A DNA stretch of 63,637 nt from CAYQMF01 sp964418595 (GTDB lineage Bacteria > Planctomycetota > UBA1135 > UBA2386), in the NCBI GenBank assembly GCA_964418595.1, contig CAYQMF010000024.1, forward strand, positions 1-63,637, written 5' to 3'. This document shows, in pieces, positions 50,493 to 58,787 of this stretch (positions within the stretch are counted from its first letter, which is position 1; each line of letters begins with the position of its first letter). The notes below the pieces were generated by a model. That model was not told the DNA's origin. It did not search any database and saw only the letters and a list, made by a program, of their open reading frames with translations. The translations under genes and the position numbers were made by a program.

Positions 50493-51499
50493 TTCTCGCC
50501 CACCTCGGCGAGCAGCTCCTGCAGGATCGCCGCGCCGGTCTTGCCCTCCGCGAGCGCTTCGTAGCTGAGCCGGATCCGGTGCAGGATCACGTCCTCCGCC
50601 AGCGCGAAGAGATCCTCCGGCAGCACGTAGTCGCGGCCGAGGATCAGAGCGCGGGCGCGCGACGCCTTCACGAGCGAGATGCCGGCGCGCGGGCTGGCAC
50701 CGAGGTCGAGGCTCGGGTGCTTGCGGGTGCGGCCGACGATCTCGACGACGTGTTCGAGGAAGGTCTCGCTCACGTGAACGTGCTGCACGTCCTCCATCGC
50801 GTGCACGAGATCCTCGATCGAGCCCGCCGGCTCGTCGCCCAGCGCATCGAACTCCGTGCGCGCCATCGCGCCGCGGCCCTCGCGCCGCACGCCGAGCGCG
50901 GCGTTGCGGCGCAGGACCTCCTTCTCTTCCTCCGGGGCGAGGTACTCCAGCCGGTGCAGGAGCATGAAGCGGTCGAGCTGCGCCTCCGGCAGCTCGAAGG
51001 TCCCCGACTGCTCCACCGGGTTCTGGGTCGCGATCACCAGGAACGGCGCCGGCAGCGTGTGCGCGTGGTTGCCGATCGTCACCTTGCGTTCCTGCATCGC
51101 CTCCAGCAGCGCGCTCTGCACCTTCGGCGCTGCGCGGTTGATCTCGTCGGCGAGGAGCAGGTTCGTGAACACCGGCCCCTTGTGGGTGCGGAACTCGTGC
51201 GTCTTCTGGTCGAGGATCTCCGAGCCGATGATGTCCGACGGCAGGAGGTCGATCGTGAACTGGATGCGCGCGAACTTCAGGTCGATGGTCTTGCTGATCG
51301 CGGCCACCAGCAGGGTCTTGGCGAGCCCCGGCACCCCCTGCAACAGGAGGTGCCCGCTGGTCAGCAGCGCGATGAGGATGCGCTCGACCACCACGTCCTG
51401 GCCGACGACGACCTTGCCGACGCGGGTCTTGACGGCGTCCACGAACTGCAGGGTCTGGTGAAAGCGGGCCGTGCCCGGCGTGTTGGTTCCCGTCGTCAT
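50489..51499 (-). CDS. moxR: MoxR-family AAA+ ATPase
   Basis: 336 residues. Walker A GVPGLAKT (55-62), Walker B LLLADEIN with the following RAAPKVQSALLEAMQE, sensor 1 VIATQNPVEQSGTFELPEAQLDRF and the lid motif SPRAGISLVKASRARALI are all present. MoxR ATPases act as chaperones for client proteins or metal cofactor insertion. ATG at 51499 fits family length. It begins the minus-strand operon moxR-DUF58-DUF4381-batA, with batB cut off by the inserted protease. A TAAGGT box lies ~30 nt upstream, so this operon probably has a short leader. Confidence 0.95.
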   Translation of the reverse strand: MTTGTNTPGTARFHQTLQFVDAVKTRVGKVVVGQDVVVERILIALLTSGHLLLQGVPGLAKTLLVAAISKTIDLKFARIQFTIDLLPSDIIGSEILDQKTHEFRTHKGPVFTNLLLADEINRAAPKVQSALLEAMQERKVTIGNHAHTLPAPFLVIATQNPVEQSGTFELPEAQLDRFMLLHRLEYLAPEEEKEVLRRNAALGVRREGRGAMARTEFDALGDEPAGSIEDLVHAMEDVQHVHVSETFLEHVVEIVGRTRKHPSLDLGASPRAGISLVKASRARALILGRDYVLPEDLFALAEDVILHRIRLSYEALAEGKTGAAILQELLAEVGEK

Positions 51500-51579
51500 G
51501 CGCGTCTGCTCGGTGAGGACGCGCACCTTAGATCGCCGGGGCCGCCGGTGGGACGCGCAACCGGTGATTTCCGCGCCGT

Positions 51580-52803
51580 TCAGGGCAACTGCGACAGCAG
51601 GGTGCTCGCCGGCACGACGCAGGGGTCGCGGCGGTCGAACGGGTCGGCCGGGACGAAGTCGCGCTCCAGCACGACCTGGAACGCGTGCGGCGCCTGCGTC
51701 TGGCGCTGGAAGTGGGCGAGGGCGGGCGACAGCGCGCCGTCGGAACGCTTGACCTCGACCAGGAACCAGGGTTTGCGGCCGCGCACCACCAGAAAGTCGA
51801 CCTCGCGCTTCTCCTTGTCGCGCAGGTAGCGGAGTTCGTAGCTGCCAAGCCCGAGGTCGGTCCAGGTCTCGACCGCCTTGAGCAGGTGTCCCGCGATGAA
51901 CGCCTCGGCGCGCGCACCTTGGTCCTCGGCCTCGCTCCAGTCGCGCGGATACCACTTCGGTTCCTTGCGCAGCGCCTTGCTCACGTTCTTGAACCAGGGG
52001 CGGACGAGAAACCCGTGGTGCAGGCCGCACAGCGTGTCGACCCAGCGGCGGGCCGTGTCGACGGCGATGTTCACGTCGCGCGCGAGGTTGGCATACACGA
52101 GCTGATGGCCGGCGCGTTCGTCCAGCAGGCGCGCGAGGATCTCGAGCTGACCGATCTCCTGGATGCGCGTCGTGTCGCGCACGTCCTCGCGCAGCAACTG
52201 CTGCCGGCGCAGGCCACGCCAACGGTTGGTGAAGCGCTGATCCGCGCGCAGGAACGGCTCCGGGAAGCCGCCGTGCTGGAGCAGCGTCGCGAGGTGGTCC
52301 TTGCGCGGTCGCCTCGGGGGTCGGAGTTCCTGCGCGGGCGGCGTCGGGTCGCGCAGCTCGCCGAGCGTGAGTGGGTGCATGCGGTACAGGAAGTAGCGGC
52401 CCATCAGGCTGTCGCCGCCGCGGCGGTACACGTCGAGACGCGAGCTGCCGGTCACCAGCACGCGCAGCCGGTCGGCGTAGCCGTCGAACAGACCCTTCAG
52501 CAGCGTCTTCCAGCGTCGGTACTTGTGGATCTCGTCGATGACCAGCACCGTCGGCTCGGCCGCGAGGTCGGCGAGACCGATGTCGGCGGCGATGGCCTTC
52601 GGCCCGCGCGAGAGCAGACGGCGGTCGTCCTGGTCGTCCCAGGTCAGGTAGCGGGCCCCGGACCGGGCACGCTGGCAGGCGGTCGTCTTGCCGACCTGTC
52701 GCGGCCCAGAGACCAGCGCGAGCTGGCGGTGCGTGCGCACGTGCTCGGCGAGGATCCGGTCGTACGTCCGCGGCTGGTGGTCCGAGCCCATTCGACGGGG
52801 CAT
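51580..52803 (-). CDS. AAA_14/DUF4143 ATPase
   Basis: 407 residues. P-loop GPRQVGKT (33-40), Walker B VLVIDEIH and TGSSRLDVYRRGGDSLMGRY mark the AAA_14 ATPase. The C-terminal DUF4143 domain has a degenerate PD-(D/E)XK-like core REVDFLVVRG...WFLVEVKRSD. Such proteins occur sporadically and are often horizontally acquired; their role is unknown. ATG at 52803 gives a 4-residue extension; an internal ATG at 52791 is equally good and would put a repeated CGTCGAATGG box upstream. It stands alone between moxR (80-nt gap) and a secreted-protein gene. Confidence 0.87.
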   Translation of the reverse strand: MPRRMGSDHQPRTYDRILAEHVRTHRQLALVSGPRQVGKTTACQRARSGARYLTWDDQDDRRLLSRGPKAIAADIGLADLAAEPTVLVIDEIHKYRRWKTLLKGLFDGYADRLRVLVTGSSRLDVYRRGGDSLMGRYFLYRMHPLTLGELRDPTPPAQELRPPRRPRKDHLATLLQHGGFPEPFLRADQRFTNRWRGLRRQQLLREDVRDTTRIQEIGQLEILARLLDERAGHQLVYANLARDVNIAVDTARRWVDTLCGLHHGFLVRPWFKNVSKALRKEPKWYPRDWSEAEDQGARAEAFIAGHLLKAVETWTDLGLGSYELRYLRDKEKREVDFLVVRGRKPWFLVEVKRSDGALSPALAHFQRQTQAPHAFQVVLERDFVPADPFDRRDPCVVPASTLLSQLP

Positions 52804-52845
52804 CGTAGAATGGTCCGGACCAAAATACGAGATACCGTCGAATGG
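52788..52845. repeat. Three CGT(A/C)GAATGG boxes at the start of the AAA_14 gene
   Basis: Copies lie at 52804-52813 and 52836-52845 on the plus strand and 52788-52797 on the minus strand. The two direct copies extend to 15 bases (CGT-A/C-GAATGGTCCGG), are 32 bp apart (three helical turns) and flank the AT-rich spacer CAAAATACGAGATA. One overlaps the start region of the gene. They may form an operator for autoregulation or a junction mark. Confidence 0.45.
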
Positions 52846-52905
52846 TCCGGTCGGCGGCGGGTCTTCCGTGCGATCCCGGTCCCCTCGGAACTGCCGACGC
52901 GAGCC

Positions 52906-53961
52906 TCAGAGGATTGCGATCGGAACCTTCCGCTTCCGCAGTTCAACGATGGTCTCGGCGACGTCCCCGTAGATCACTCGCGCCCCCGGTGCCAGCAAGC
53001 CGATCGACACTTCGTCGCGTTCCGCGATCTGATCCAGGGCGGTGTTCAGCGACGACCGTGCATCGCAACGTGTGCCGTCGACGACCCACCGCAGCGGGCC
53101 GCTCCCGCGAACGTCACCACCCTCCCCGGCGGGCACGGCGTCGCGGACGAGTTCGATGATCACGCAGGGGCGCGGCGCAAGCCGCAGTCGGCGCAACCAC
53201 CACTCGGGCGCCTCGCCCTTCGGTGCTCGCTTCGCCGTCAAGACGAGACCGTCGGTTCCATCGAGCGCGAACACCTGAGCGTACTCCGACCAGATCGCGG
53301 CCCTGGTCGGCGCACCACTCGGGTCGACCCACATGGCACAGTCGCCCTGAGCGACCACCGCGCCGCCCGTGCCAGCGTCCACGCCGATCCCGCGGTACGT
53401 ACCGCCGCGGGCGCGCACCTCGACCCACGCGGCATCGGGCTCGCCCCGCGCAAGGCGCACGATCGACTCCACGCGTGGGAGCTGGTCCTTGCGCACCCGA
53501 GCCGCGGACACGAGCACCGCGTCCGCGGTGACCGCGAGCGACACGATCGAGAGCCCCTCGCGCACGAACGGCAACTCCGGCAGCCGGACTTGACGAAGCA
53601 TCGTGCCGTTGGCCGCGTCGAGCACCGTGACCCCACCGTCGGCCTCGATCGCCCACAGCTCCTGTTCGTTCCCGGCGATCGCCACCGTGCCCGTGGGCGC
53701 GGGCCCAAGGTCCTTCCACTCGGCTGCCTGTCGGGGCAGGCGATGGAGCCGGCCGCCGCGCACCACGACCGTCTCCCCGCCGCACACCGCGAGACCCGAG
53801 ACCACGCCAGCACCCGGGACCAACACGGCCTCGAGTTCCTCCGCGGCGCCGGGCTCTGGTGGCCGGGCTGGAAGGTACTTCGGAAGGTCCTGCGCGTGCG
53901 CCATCGTCCACGAGACGATCACGAGTGGGATCAGCCACGCGGCTGGAACGGTCCTGACCAT
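52906..53961 (-). CDS. Secreted protein with beta-propeller-like body and ExbD-like C terminus
   Basis: 351 residues. ATG at 53961 starts a signal peptide (MVRTVPAAWLIPLVIVSWTMAHAQ). The middle has repeated V-V-x-G/D-G-x-L-H/W strands (VVVRGGRLHRLP, LWAIEADGGVTVLDAANG), suggesting a propeller. The last ~50 residues (LNTALDQIAERDEVSIGLLA, VIYGDVAETIVELRKRKVPIAIL) resemble the periplasmic domain of ExbD/TolR-type proteins. Function unknown; the ExbD likeness is by eye only. It starts 77 nt after the glycosyltransferase gene's stop on the same strand. Confidence 0.6.
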   Translation of the reverse strand: MVRTVPAAWLIPLVIVSWTMAHAQDLPKYLPARPPEPGAAEELEAVLVPGAGVVSGLAVCGGETVVVRGGRLHRLPRQAAEWKDLGPAPTGTVAIAGNEQELWAIEADGGVTVLDAANGTMLRQVRLPELPFVREGLSIVSLAVTADAVLVSAARVRKDQLPRVESIVRLARGEPDAAWVEVRARGGTYRGIGVDAGTGGAVVAQGDCAMWVDPSGAPTRAAIWSEYAQVFALDGTDGLVLTAKRAPKGEAPEWWLRRLRLAPRPCVIIELVRDAVPAGEGGDVRGSGPLRWVVDGTRCDARSSLNTALDQIAERDEVSIGLLAPGARVIYGDVAETIVELRKRKVPIAIL

Positions 53962-54038
53962 GGGTATGACGGAGGATGAAGGCTCGGAGCGAGACCCATC
54001 ATTCCTTCCGCGCCCTGCCCGCGCCAGGTCTGGCGCGA

Positions 54039-55049
54039 TCACGCCGCCGCGTACGCCGACAGCAGCGCGTCGATCTCGCGTTCCACCGAGAAGCGCTTCA
54101 ACAGGTCCGTGCGCAGACGCACACCAAACGCCCCCGCGGCCGCGCGGTTGCGGTACAGCGCGACCACCGCCTTCGCCATGCCGAGTTCGTCGTCGTAGAG
54201 CAGGCCCGTGTCGTTGTGACGGATCAGCTCGCGGTTGCCGGGCACGTTCGACGCGATCACCGGCCGACCGAGGCTGCCGGCCTCGAGGATCGTGGGGCTC
54301 ATCGCCTCGTCGAGCGACGTGTTGAGCACGACGTCGGCGTCGAGATACGCCGCGCCCATGCGGTCGAGGGAGAGCGCGGGCAGCACGCGGATGCCGCGCT
54401 GCTCACCGGCCTCCTCGTGGACGATGTCGCCGTACTCCTGGTCCTGCACCGGGCCGACCACGATCAGCTCGACGTCGATGCCGAGCGTGCGCAGGACGCG
54501 CGGCAGGGACAGCGCGCGGTGCTGGCCCTTGATCGGACGGATACCGCCGGGGAGCAGCAGCACGAAGCGACCCTCCGCGATGCCGAGCGAGCGCCGGAGG
54601 TCGGTGCCGTCGGGGCGCAGCGGAGCTGCGGCGCGCGGCACGACGTCGATCTTGCCCGCGGTCTCCGGCAGGGTGCTCTCGAGTTCGACGCTGATCGCGT
54701 TGCTCGGCGTGAGCACGCGCCGGGCGCGGCGGAACACTTCGCACACGAGCGGGCCGTGGTCGGCCTCGCTGGACTCGTGATAGAAGTCCTCGCCGCTCAC
54801 CGACACGACCCACGGCGTGCGCAGCCCAAGGAGCTGGAGCGCAGTGCGCGCATCGTGCGCATGCACGAGGTCGGGCTGGAAGCGCTCGATCATCCCCACC
54901 AGCGACTGACGAAGCTGGCCGTCGCTCGCCTCACCGACGACCTCGCACAGGTGGCCGCGCCGGCGCAGGCCATCGCAGTAGCGGCGCGCGGTGTTGGCGC
55001 TGCCCCGGAAGACCTCCGTCGGGGTCGGGGTGATGAGAAGGACCTTCAC
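54039..55049 (-). CDS. Glycosyltransferase family 4 protein
   Basis: 336 residues, GT-B fold. The N-terminal nucleotide-free half contains SANTARRYCDGLRRRGH and HAHDARTALQLL; the C-terminal UDP/GDP-sugar site has VLLLPGGIRPIKGQHRAL and the retaining EX7E motif EAMSPTILEAGSLGRPVIAS. It should transfer a sugar in surface-polysaccharide or glycolipid assembly; donor and acceptor are unknown. GTG at 55049 is preceded by an AAGGGG Shine-Dalgarno-like stretch. It follows the BtpA gene with a 50-nt gap on the same strand. Confidence 0.85.
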   Translation of the reverse strand: MKVLLITPTPTEVFRGSANTARRYCDGLRRRGHLCEVVGEASDGQLRQSLVGMIERFQPDLVHAHDARTALQLLGLRTPWVVSVSGEDFYHESSEADHGPLVCEVFRRARRVLTPSNAISVELESTLPETAGKIDVVPRAAAPLRPDGTDLRRSLGIAEGRFVLLLPGGIRPIKGQHRALSLPRVLRTLGIDVELIVVGPVQDQEYGDIVHEEAGEQRGIRVLPALSLDRMGAAYLDADVVLNTSLDEAMSPTILEAGSLGRPVIASNVPGNRELIRHNDTGLLYDDELGMAKAVVALYRNRAAAGAFGVRLRTDLLKRFSVEREIDALLSAYAAA

Positions 55050-55099
55050 ACCCCTTCATCGGCATCCGCGCGCGCCGGTCTGAGCGCTGGCACGGGCCC

Positions 55100-55876
55100 C
55101 TACGAGCAGAGGGTGCGCAGGCGGCGGACGCGGGCGACGTCGACCGGGGCGAGGGTTCTCCCGTGCTGCTTGAGCGACGTGCCGACGATCGCGCCATCGC
55201 AGTGGGGCCAGAGGTCCTGGGCGTTCTCCGGAGTGAGGCCGGAGCCGATCCACACGGGGAAGGGCGCGACCGCGGCGCGGACCTCGCGCAGGAACGCGGG
55301 GTCGACCGCGGCGCCGGTGCGTGCGCCCGTCACGATCAATCCGTCCGCGCCCGACCGGCTGGCGAGGTCGCGCGCGGCGACCAGCGGGTCGGTCGGCGCG
55401 AACGGCACGGCGTGCTTCACCAGCAGGTCGGCGAGCATGCGAACGTCGTGGTCGAGCCGCTGCCGGTAGTCGGCGACGCGCCGCGCTTCGCCTTCGATCA
55501 CGCCCTGGTCGGTGAGCATCGCGCCGGTGAGCACGTTGACGCGCACCCAGGTCGCGCCGGCGACCGCGGCGGCGCCGAGCGCGGCGCAGGCGTCGTTGCG
55601 CAGGCAGTTGATCCCCACCGGCAGGCCCGTGGTGCGGCGAACCTCGCGGGCGACGACGGCGAGGGTGGCGACCACGTCGGGCGGGGCGGGATCGTCGCGG
55701 GTGCCCTTGTGGAAGGGCACGTCGCCGTAGTTCTCGACGATCACGCCGTCGACGCCGCCGTCGCGCAACGCCTGCGCGTCCGCCAACGCAGCCTCGAGCA
55801 GCGCGTCGAACTCCGGCGGCCCGGCACAGGCGGAAGGACACGGCGGCAGGTGGACGACCCCGAGGAGGTGACGCAT
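55100..55876 (-). CDS. BtpA/SgcQ-family TIM-barrel protein
   Basis: 258 residues. GVVHLPPCP at the N terminus, DGVIVENYGDVPFHKG, PVGINCLRNDACAAL, ARVN-type WVRVNVLTGAML and ADGLIVTGARTG are BtpA-family blocks on a TIM barrel. Cyanobacterial BtpA is tied to photosystem I stability; other members have unknown or nucleoside-type roles (SgcQ). In this organism a photosynthetic function is unlikely. A CAAGAT box ends 6 nt before the ATG. Divergent from the GT87-like gene across 81 nt. Confidence 0.82.
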   Translation of the reverse strand: MRHLLGVVHLPPCPSACAGPPEFDALLEAALADAQALRDGGVDGVIVENYGDVPFHKGTRDDPAPPDVVATLAVVAREVRRTTGLPVGINCLRNDACAALGAAAVAGATWVRVNVLTGAMLTDQGVIEGEARRVADYRQRLDHDVRMLADLLVKHAVPFAPTDPLVAARDLASRSGADGLIVTGARTGAAVDPAFLREVRAAVAPFPVWIGSGLTPENAQDLWPHCDGAIVGTSLKQHGRTLAPVDVARVRRLRTLCS

Positions 55877-55957
55877 GGCGGGATCTTGCCACGCGCGCGG
55901 GCCGCTCGCGCGATTTGACCTTGGCGCACGCGGTCGCCGGCCGCGACGATCGCCCGC

Positions 55958-57193
55958 GTGTCGAGACGCCTGCGGTGGCTCTGGATCCTGCTCGCCGTAG
56001 CGCTCGTCGTGCGCACCGGCGTCCGCGACCGCGGCGTGATCACCGACCACCTCGAGTTCGGCGCGCGCCTCCTGCGCGGGGCGGACCTCTATGCGCCGTT
56101 CGAGGATCAAGACGCGCCGCTCCACCCGCCCTACCCGCCGTCGTTCGGGTTGCTGACCGCGCCGTTCAGCCTGCTGCCGGAGCGCGTGGCGCGGTTCGCG
56201 TGGGGCGTGTTGCAGGTCTGCGCGCTCGGCGCGGCACTGGTGTGGCTGCGGCGGCGGCTGGTCGAGTTCGCACCGGCGCTCCGCGCGCGCGTCGACGTCG
56301 CGCTGCTCCTGACGGCCGGCCTCGCCACCCGCTACATCCTGCGCGACACACACGGCGGCGGCGGCAACCTCATCAACCTCGGCCTCGTGCTCGGCGCGTT
56401 CGGCGCAAGCGCTGCGGGGCGGGAACGCCTCGGCGGCGCGCTGCTCGGCATCTCACTCGCGACCAAGCCCAACACGGTCCTGCTCTGGCCGCTGCTGTGG
56501 TTGTTCGGACACCGGCGCGCCGCGTGGTTCGCGTTGCTCACCGCGGGTCTCGCCGCGCTCGCCTCGCTCGCCCTCCTGCGCTTCGACCCGGCGTGCTGGC
56601 TGCGCTGGGGCGCGGGGACGTACGCGTACACGGTCCAGGTCGACGTGTTCGCGCCGCCGGAGTACGGCTTCCCGCCGTTCACCTGGATGAACCAGTGCTG
56701 GCGCTGCGCGTGCGCGCGCGTCTGCGGCGACGTGCCCCCGGAGTACGCCCAGCAAGTGGTCGGCTTCGTGCCCGGACTCGGGCTGCCACTGCCCGTGGTC
56801 TCAGCGATCCGCGGGCTCAGCACGACGGCGCTCCTCGCCTGGACCGCGGTGGTCGCGTGGCGACGGCGCCGCGACCCGCGCGCCCGCCCGGCCCTCATCG
56901 CGGCGACCCTCGCGCTCTCGCTCCTGCTGTCGCCGATCTCGTGGAAGGCACACCACGTCGCGCTGCTACCGGCGTTCGGACTCCTCTTCGCGGCAGCCCT
57001 GTGCGGCCGGCGCGCGGCCTGGTGGATCGCTGGCGCCTACGCGCTCGCGTGCGTCGGCGGCGAGGAACTGACCGGCAAGGCCTTCAAGGAGTGGCAGCAG
57101 AGCAGCTACTTCGTCACCGCGGGAACGCTGGCCCTGCTGTGGGTCGCGCTGCGCCTCGCGCGCCGCCCGCCTTGCGGCGACCCGCCCGGCTAG
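55958..57193 (+). CDS. GT87-type (DUF2029) membrane glycosyltransferase
   Basis: 411 residues with about nine to eleven transmembrane helices. RGVITDHLEFGARLLRGADLYAP near the N terminus contains the acidic residues that coordinate the polyprenyl-phosphate sugar in GT-C enzymes, and PPYPPSFGLLTAPFSLLP is the family's luminal loop. LATKPNTVLLWPLLW and LLSPISWKAHHVALLPAF match GT87 mannosyltransferases. Substrate unknown; a lipid-linked sugar is expected. It ends 33 nt before ychF. Confidence 0.82.
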   Translation: MSRRLRWLWILLAVALVVRTGVRDRGVITDHLEFGARLLRGADLYAPFEDQDAPLHPPYPPSFGLLTAPFSLLPERVARFAWGVLQVCALGAALVWLRRRLVEFAPALRARVDVALLLTAGLATRYILRDTHGGGGNLINLGLVLGAFGASAAGRERLGGALLGISLATKPNTVLLWPLLWLFGHRRAAWFALLTAGLAALASLALLRFDPACWLRWGAGTYAYTVQVDVFAPPEYGFPPFTWMNQCWRCACARVCGDVPPEYAQQVVGFVPGLGLPLPVVSAIRGLSTTALLAWTAVVAWRRRRDPRARPALIAATLALSLLLSPISWKAHHVALLPAFGLLFAAALCGRRAAWWIAGAYALACVGGEELTGKAFKEWQQSSYFVTAGTLALLWVALRLARRPPCGDPPG

Positions 57194-57226
57194 CTACCCT
57201 CCGCGCCCCCTTTTTCGGAACGCACC

Positions 57227-58324
57227 ATGGGTCTCGCTTGCGGCATCGTCGGCCTTCCCAACGTCGGGAAGAGCACGCTCTTCAACGCCCTCACGCTCAG
57301 TGAGGAGAGCGCGCGGTCCGACTACATGTTCAGCACCACCGAGCCCATCCGCGGCACGGTGATCGTGCCCGACCCGCGCCTGCCGCGGATCGCCGACCTG
57401 ATCCCCACCAACAAGATCGTGCCGGCGCAGATGACGATCGTCGACATCCCCGGCCTCGTGTCGGGCTCGTCGACCGGCGAGGGCATGGGCATCGGCTTCC
57501 TCGGCGCGATCAAGGAGAGCGACGTGCTCCTGCACGTCGTGCGCTGCTTCACCAAGGAGGGCGTGCAGCACGTGAGCGGCAGCATCGACCCGGCGATCGA
57601 CGCGGAGATCGTCGAGATGGAGCTGATCGCCGCCGACCAGCAGACCGTCGACCGCAACGTCGACCGCGTCGCCAAGAAGGCGCGCACCGGCGACAAGGAG
57701 TCGGTCGCGCTCCAGGAGATCCTGCTGCGCGCCAAGGCACACCTCGACGGCGGCCATCCGCTGCGCAGCGGCGCGTGGAGTGAGCGCGACAAGACGCTGC
57801 TCAAGCCGCTCTTCCTGATGACGATCAAGCCGGTGCTGTTCGTGGCCAACGTCGGCGACAGCGACCTCGAAGGCACCTCGGCGCACGTGCAGGCGTTGCG
57901 GGAATACGCCGCCCGCACCAGCGCGAGCTGCATGCACCTCTGCGCCGACATCGAGGCCGAGCTGGCGCGCATGACCGACGACGACCGCGACGCCTTCATG
58001 GCCGACCTCGGCCTGAAGGAGCAGGGTCTGGTGCGCCTGATCCACGCCGGCTTCGACCTGCTGGGCCTGCAGACGTTCTTCACCGCCGGCGAGAAGGAGA
58101 CCCGCGCCTGGGTCATCCACAAGGGTGACACGGCGCCCATCGGCGCGGGCGTGATCCACACCGACTTCATCAAGAAGTTCATCCGCGCGGAGGTCTACTC
58201 GTACGACGATCTCGTGGCGCTGAAGACGGAAGCCGCGATCAAGTCGGCGGGGAAGATGCGGCTCGAAGGCAAGGAGTACGTCCTGCGCGATGGGGACGTG
58301 TGTCACTTCCTCATCGGCAACTGA
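57227..58324 (+). CDS. ychF: Redox-regulated ATPase YchF
   Basis: 365 residues. The P-loop GLPNVGKST (9-17) is an Obg-type G-domain. DIPGLVSGSSTGEGMG is the switch region and the NxxE-type base motif reads VANVGDSD. The C-terminal TGS domain ends with GKEYVLRDGDVCHFLIGN. YchF prefers ATP and associates with ribosomes, acting in translation-linked stress control. ATG at 57227 is at the family position. Confidence 0.94.
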   Translation: MGLACGIVGLPNVGKSTLFNALTLSEESARSDYMFSTTEPIRGTVIVPDPRLPRIADLIPTNKIVPAQMTIVDIPGLVSGSSTGEGMGIGFLGAIKESDVLLHVVRCFTKEGVQHVSGSIDPAIDAEIVEMELIAADQQTVDRNVDRVAKKARTGDKESVALQEILLRAKAHLDGGHPLRSGAWSERDKTLLKPLFLMTIKPVLFVANVGDSDLEGTSAHVQALREYAARTSASCMHLCADIEAELARMTDDDRDAFMADLGLKEQGLVRLIHAGFDLLGLQTFFTAGEKETRAWVIHKGDTAPIGAGVIHTDFIKKFIRAEVYSYDDLVALKTEAAIKSAGKMRLEGKEYVLRDGDVCHFLIGN

Positions 58325-58398
58325 CCGACGCTCCGACCCCGACGCTCCGCCGTTCCCCGCTCCCCGGTGCCCGCCCCCGCCCGGACGAGCCTGAGCCA

Positions 58399-58427
58399 GC
58401 CGGACGGACGCTTGGCGGACGTCCGGC
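58399..58427. repeat. 8-bp inverted repeat downstream of ychF
   Basis: GCCGGACG (58399-58406) and CGTCCGGC (58420-58427) pair with a 13-nt loop, 75 nt after the ychF stop. No T-run follows. It may be a factor-dependent terminator or a stability hairpin. The rest of the 247-nt gap shows a CCGACGCTCCG direct repeat near 58323-58350 and no convincing ORF. Confidence 0.3.
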
Positions 58428-58558
58428 CCGCAGAAGCATGGGATCGAGGCCGGGCGAAGGGGGAACGCGGAGACGATAGTGCAGTCTGCGCGGCGCGGCG
58501 TCTCGGCCCCAGCGGACGAGCACGAGACGGCGCTTGGAGCCGGCGGGTCACCGTGCGC

Positions 58559-58564
58559 TACAAT
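58559..58564 (+). promoter_or_regulatory. Candidate -10 box of the nucleotidyltransferase pair
   Basis: TACAAT (five of six consensus matches) ends 7 nt before GTG 58572. It is the best example of the leaderless geometry. Confidence 0.5.
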
Positions 58565-58571
58565 CCTGCGC

Positions 58572-58787
58572 GTGGACGAGCAACGCGTGACCAGAAGCCG
58601 TGTCCTGCGCGGCGGCCAGCCGGACGACGGCTCGTTCGACCTGGAGTTCTGGCAGAGCGTGGGCGGCGAAGGCATCTTCGCGGCCGCCTGGGAGTTGGTG
58701 AGCGAAGTCCGCACGATTCGAGGCGACGATGACGGCGAACCCAGACTTCAGAAGTCTCTTCTCCGCGTTGTCCGCCGCGGGAGCTGA
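58572..58787 (+). CDS. Small partner protein of a nucleotidyltransferase
   Basis: 71 residues, mostly acidic-basic alternating, with FDLEFWQSVGGEGIFAAAWELV near the middle and a basic C terminus (RLQKSLLRVVRRG). Small ORFs of this type with an FD-x-x-FW core often precede the nucleotidyltransferase family found next. Its 3' end overlaps that gene by 59 nt in another frame, suggesting tight coupling. It could be an antitoxin or a regulatory subunit; no known fold was recognised. Confidence 0.6.
   Translation: MDEQRVTRSRVLRGGQPDDGSFDLEFWQSVGGEGIFAAAWELVSEVRTIRGDDDGEPRLQKSLLRVVRRGS

Noticed and set aside
55100..55876. A photosynthesis-related role for the BtpA-like gene
   Set aside because: BtpA homologs occur in many non-photosynthetic bacteria and nothing else in the window points to photosystems.
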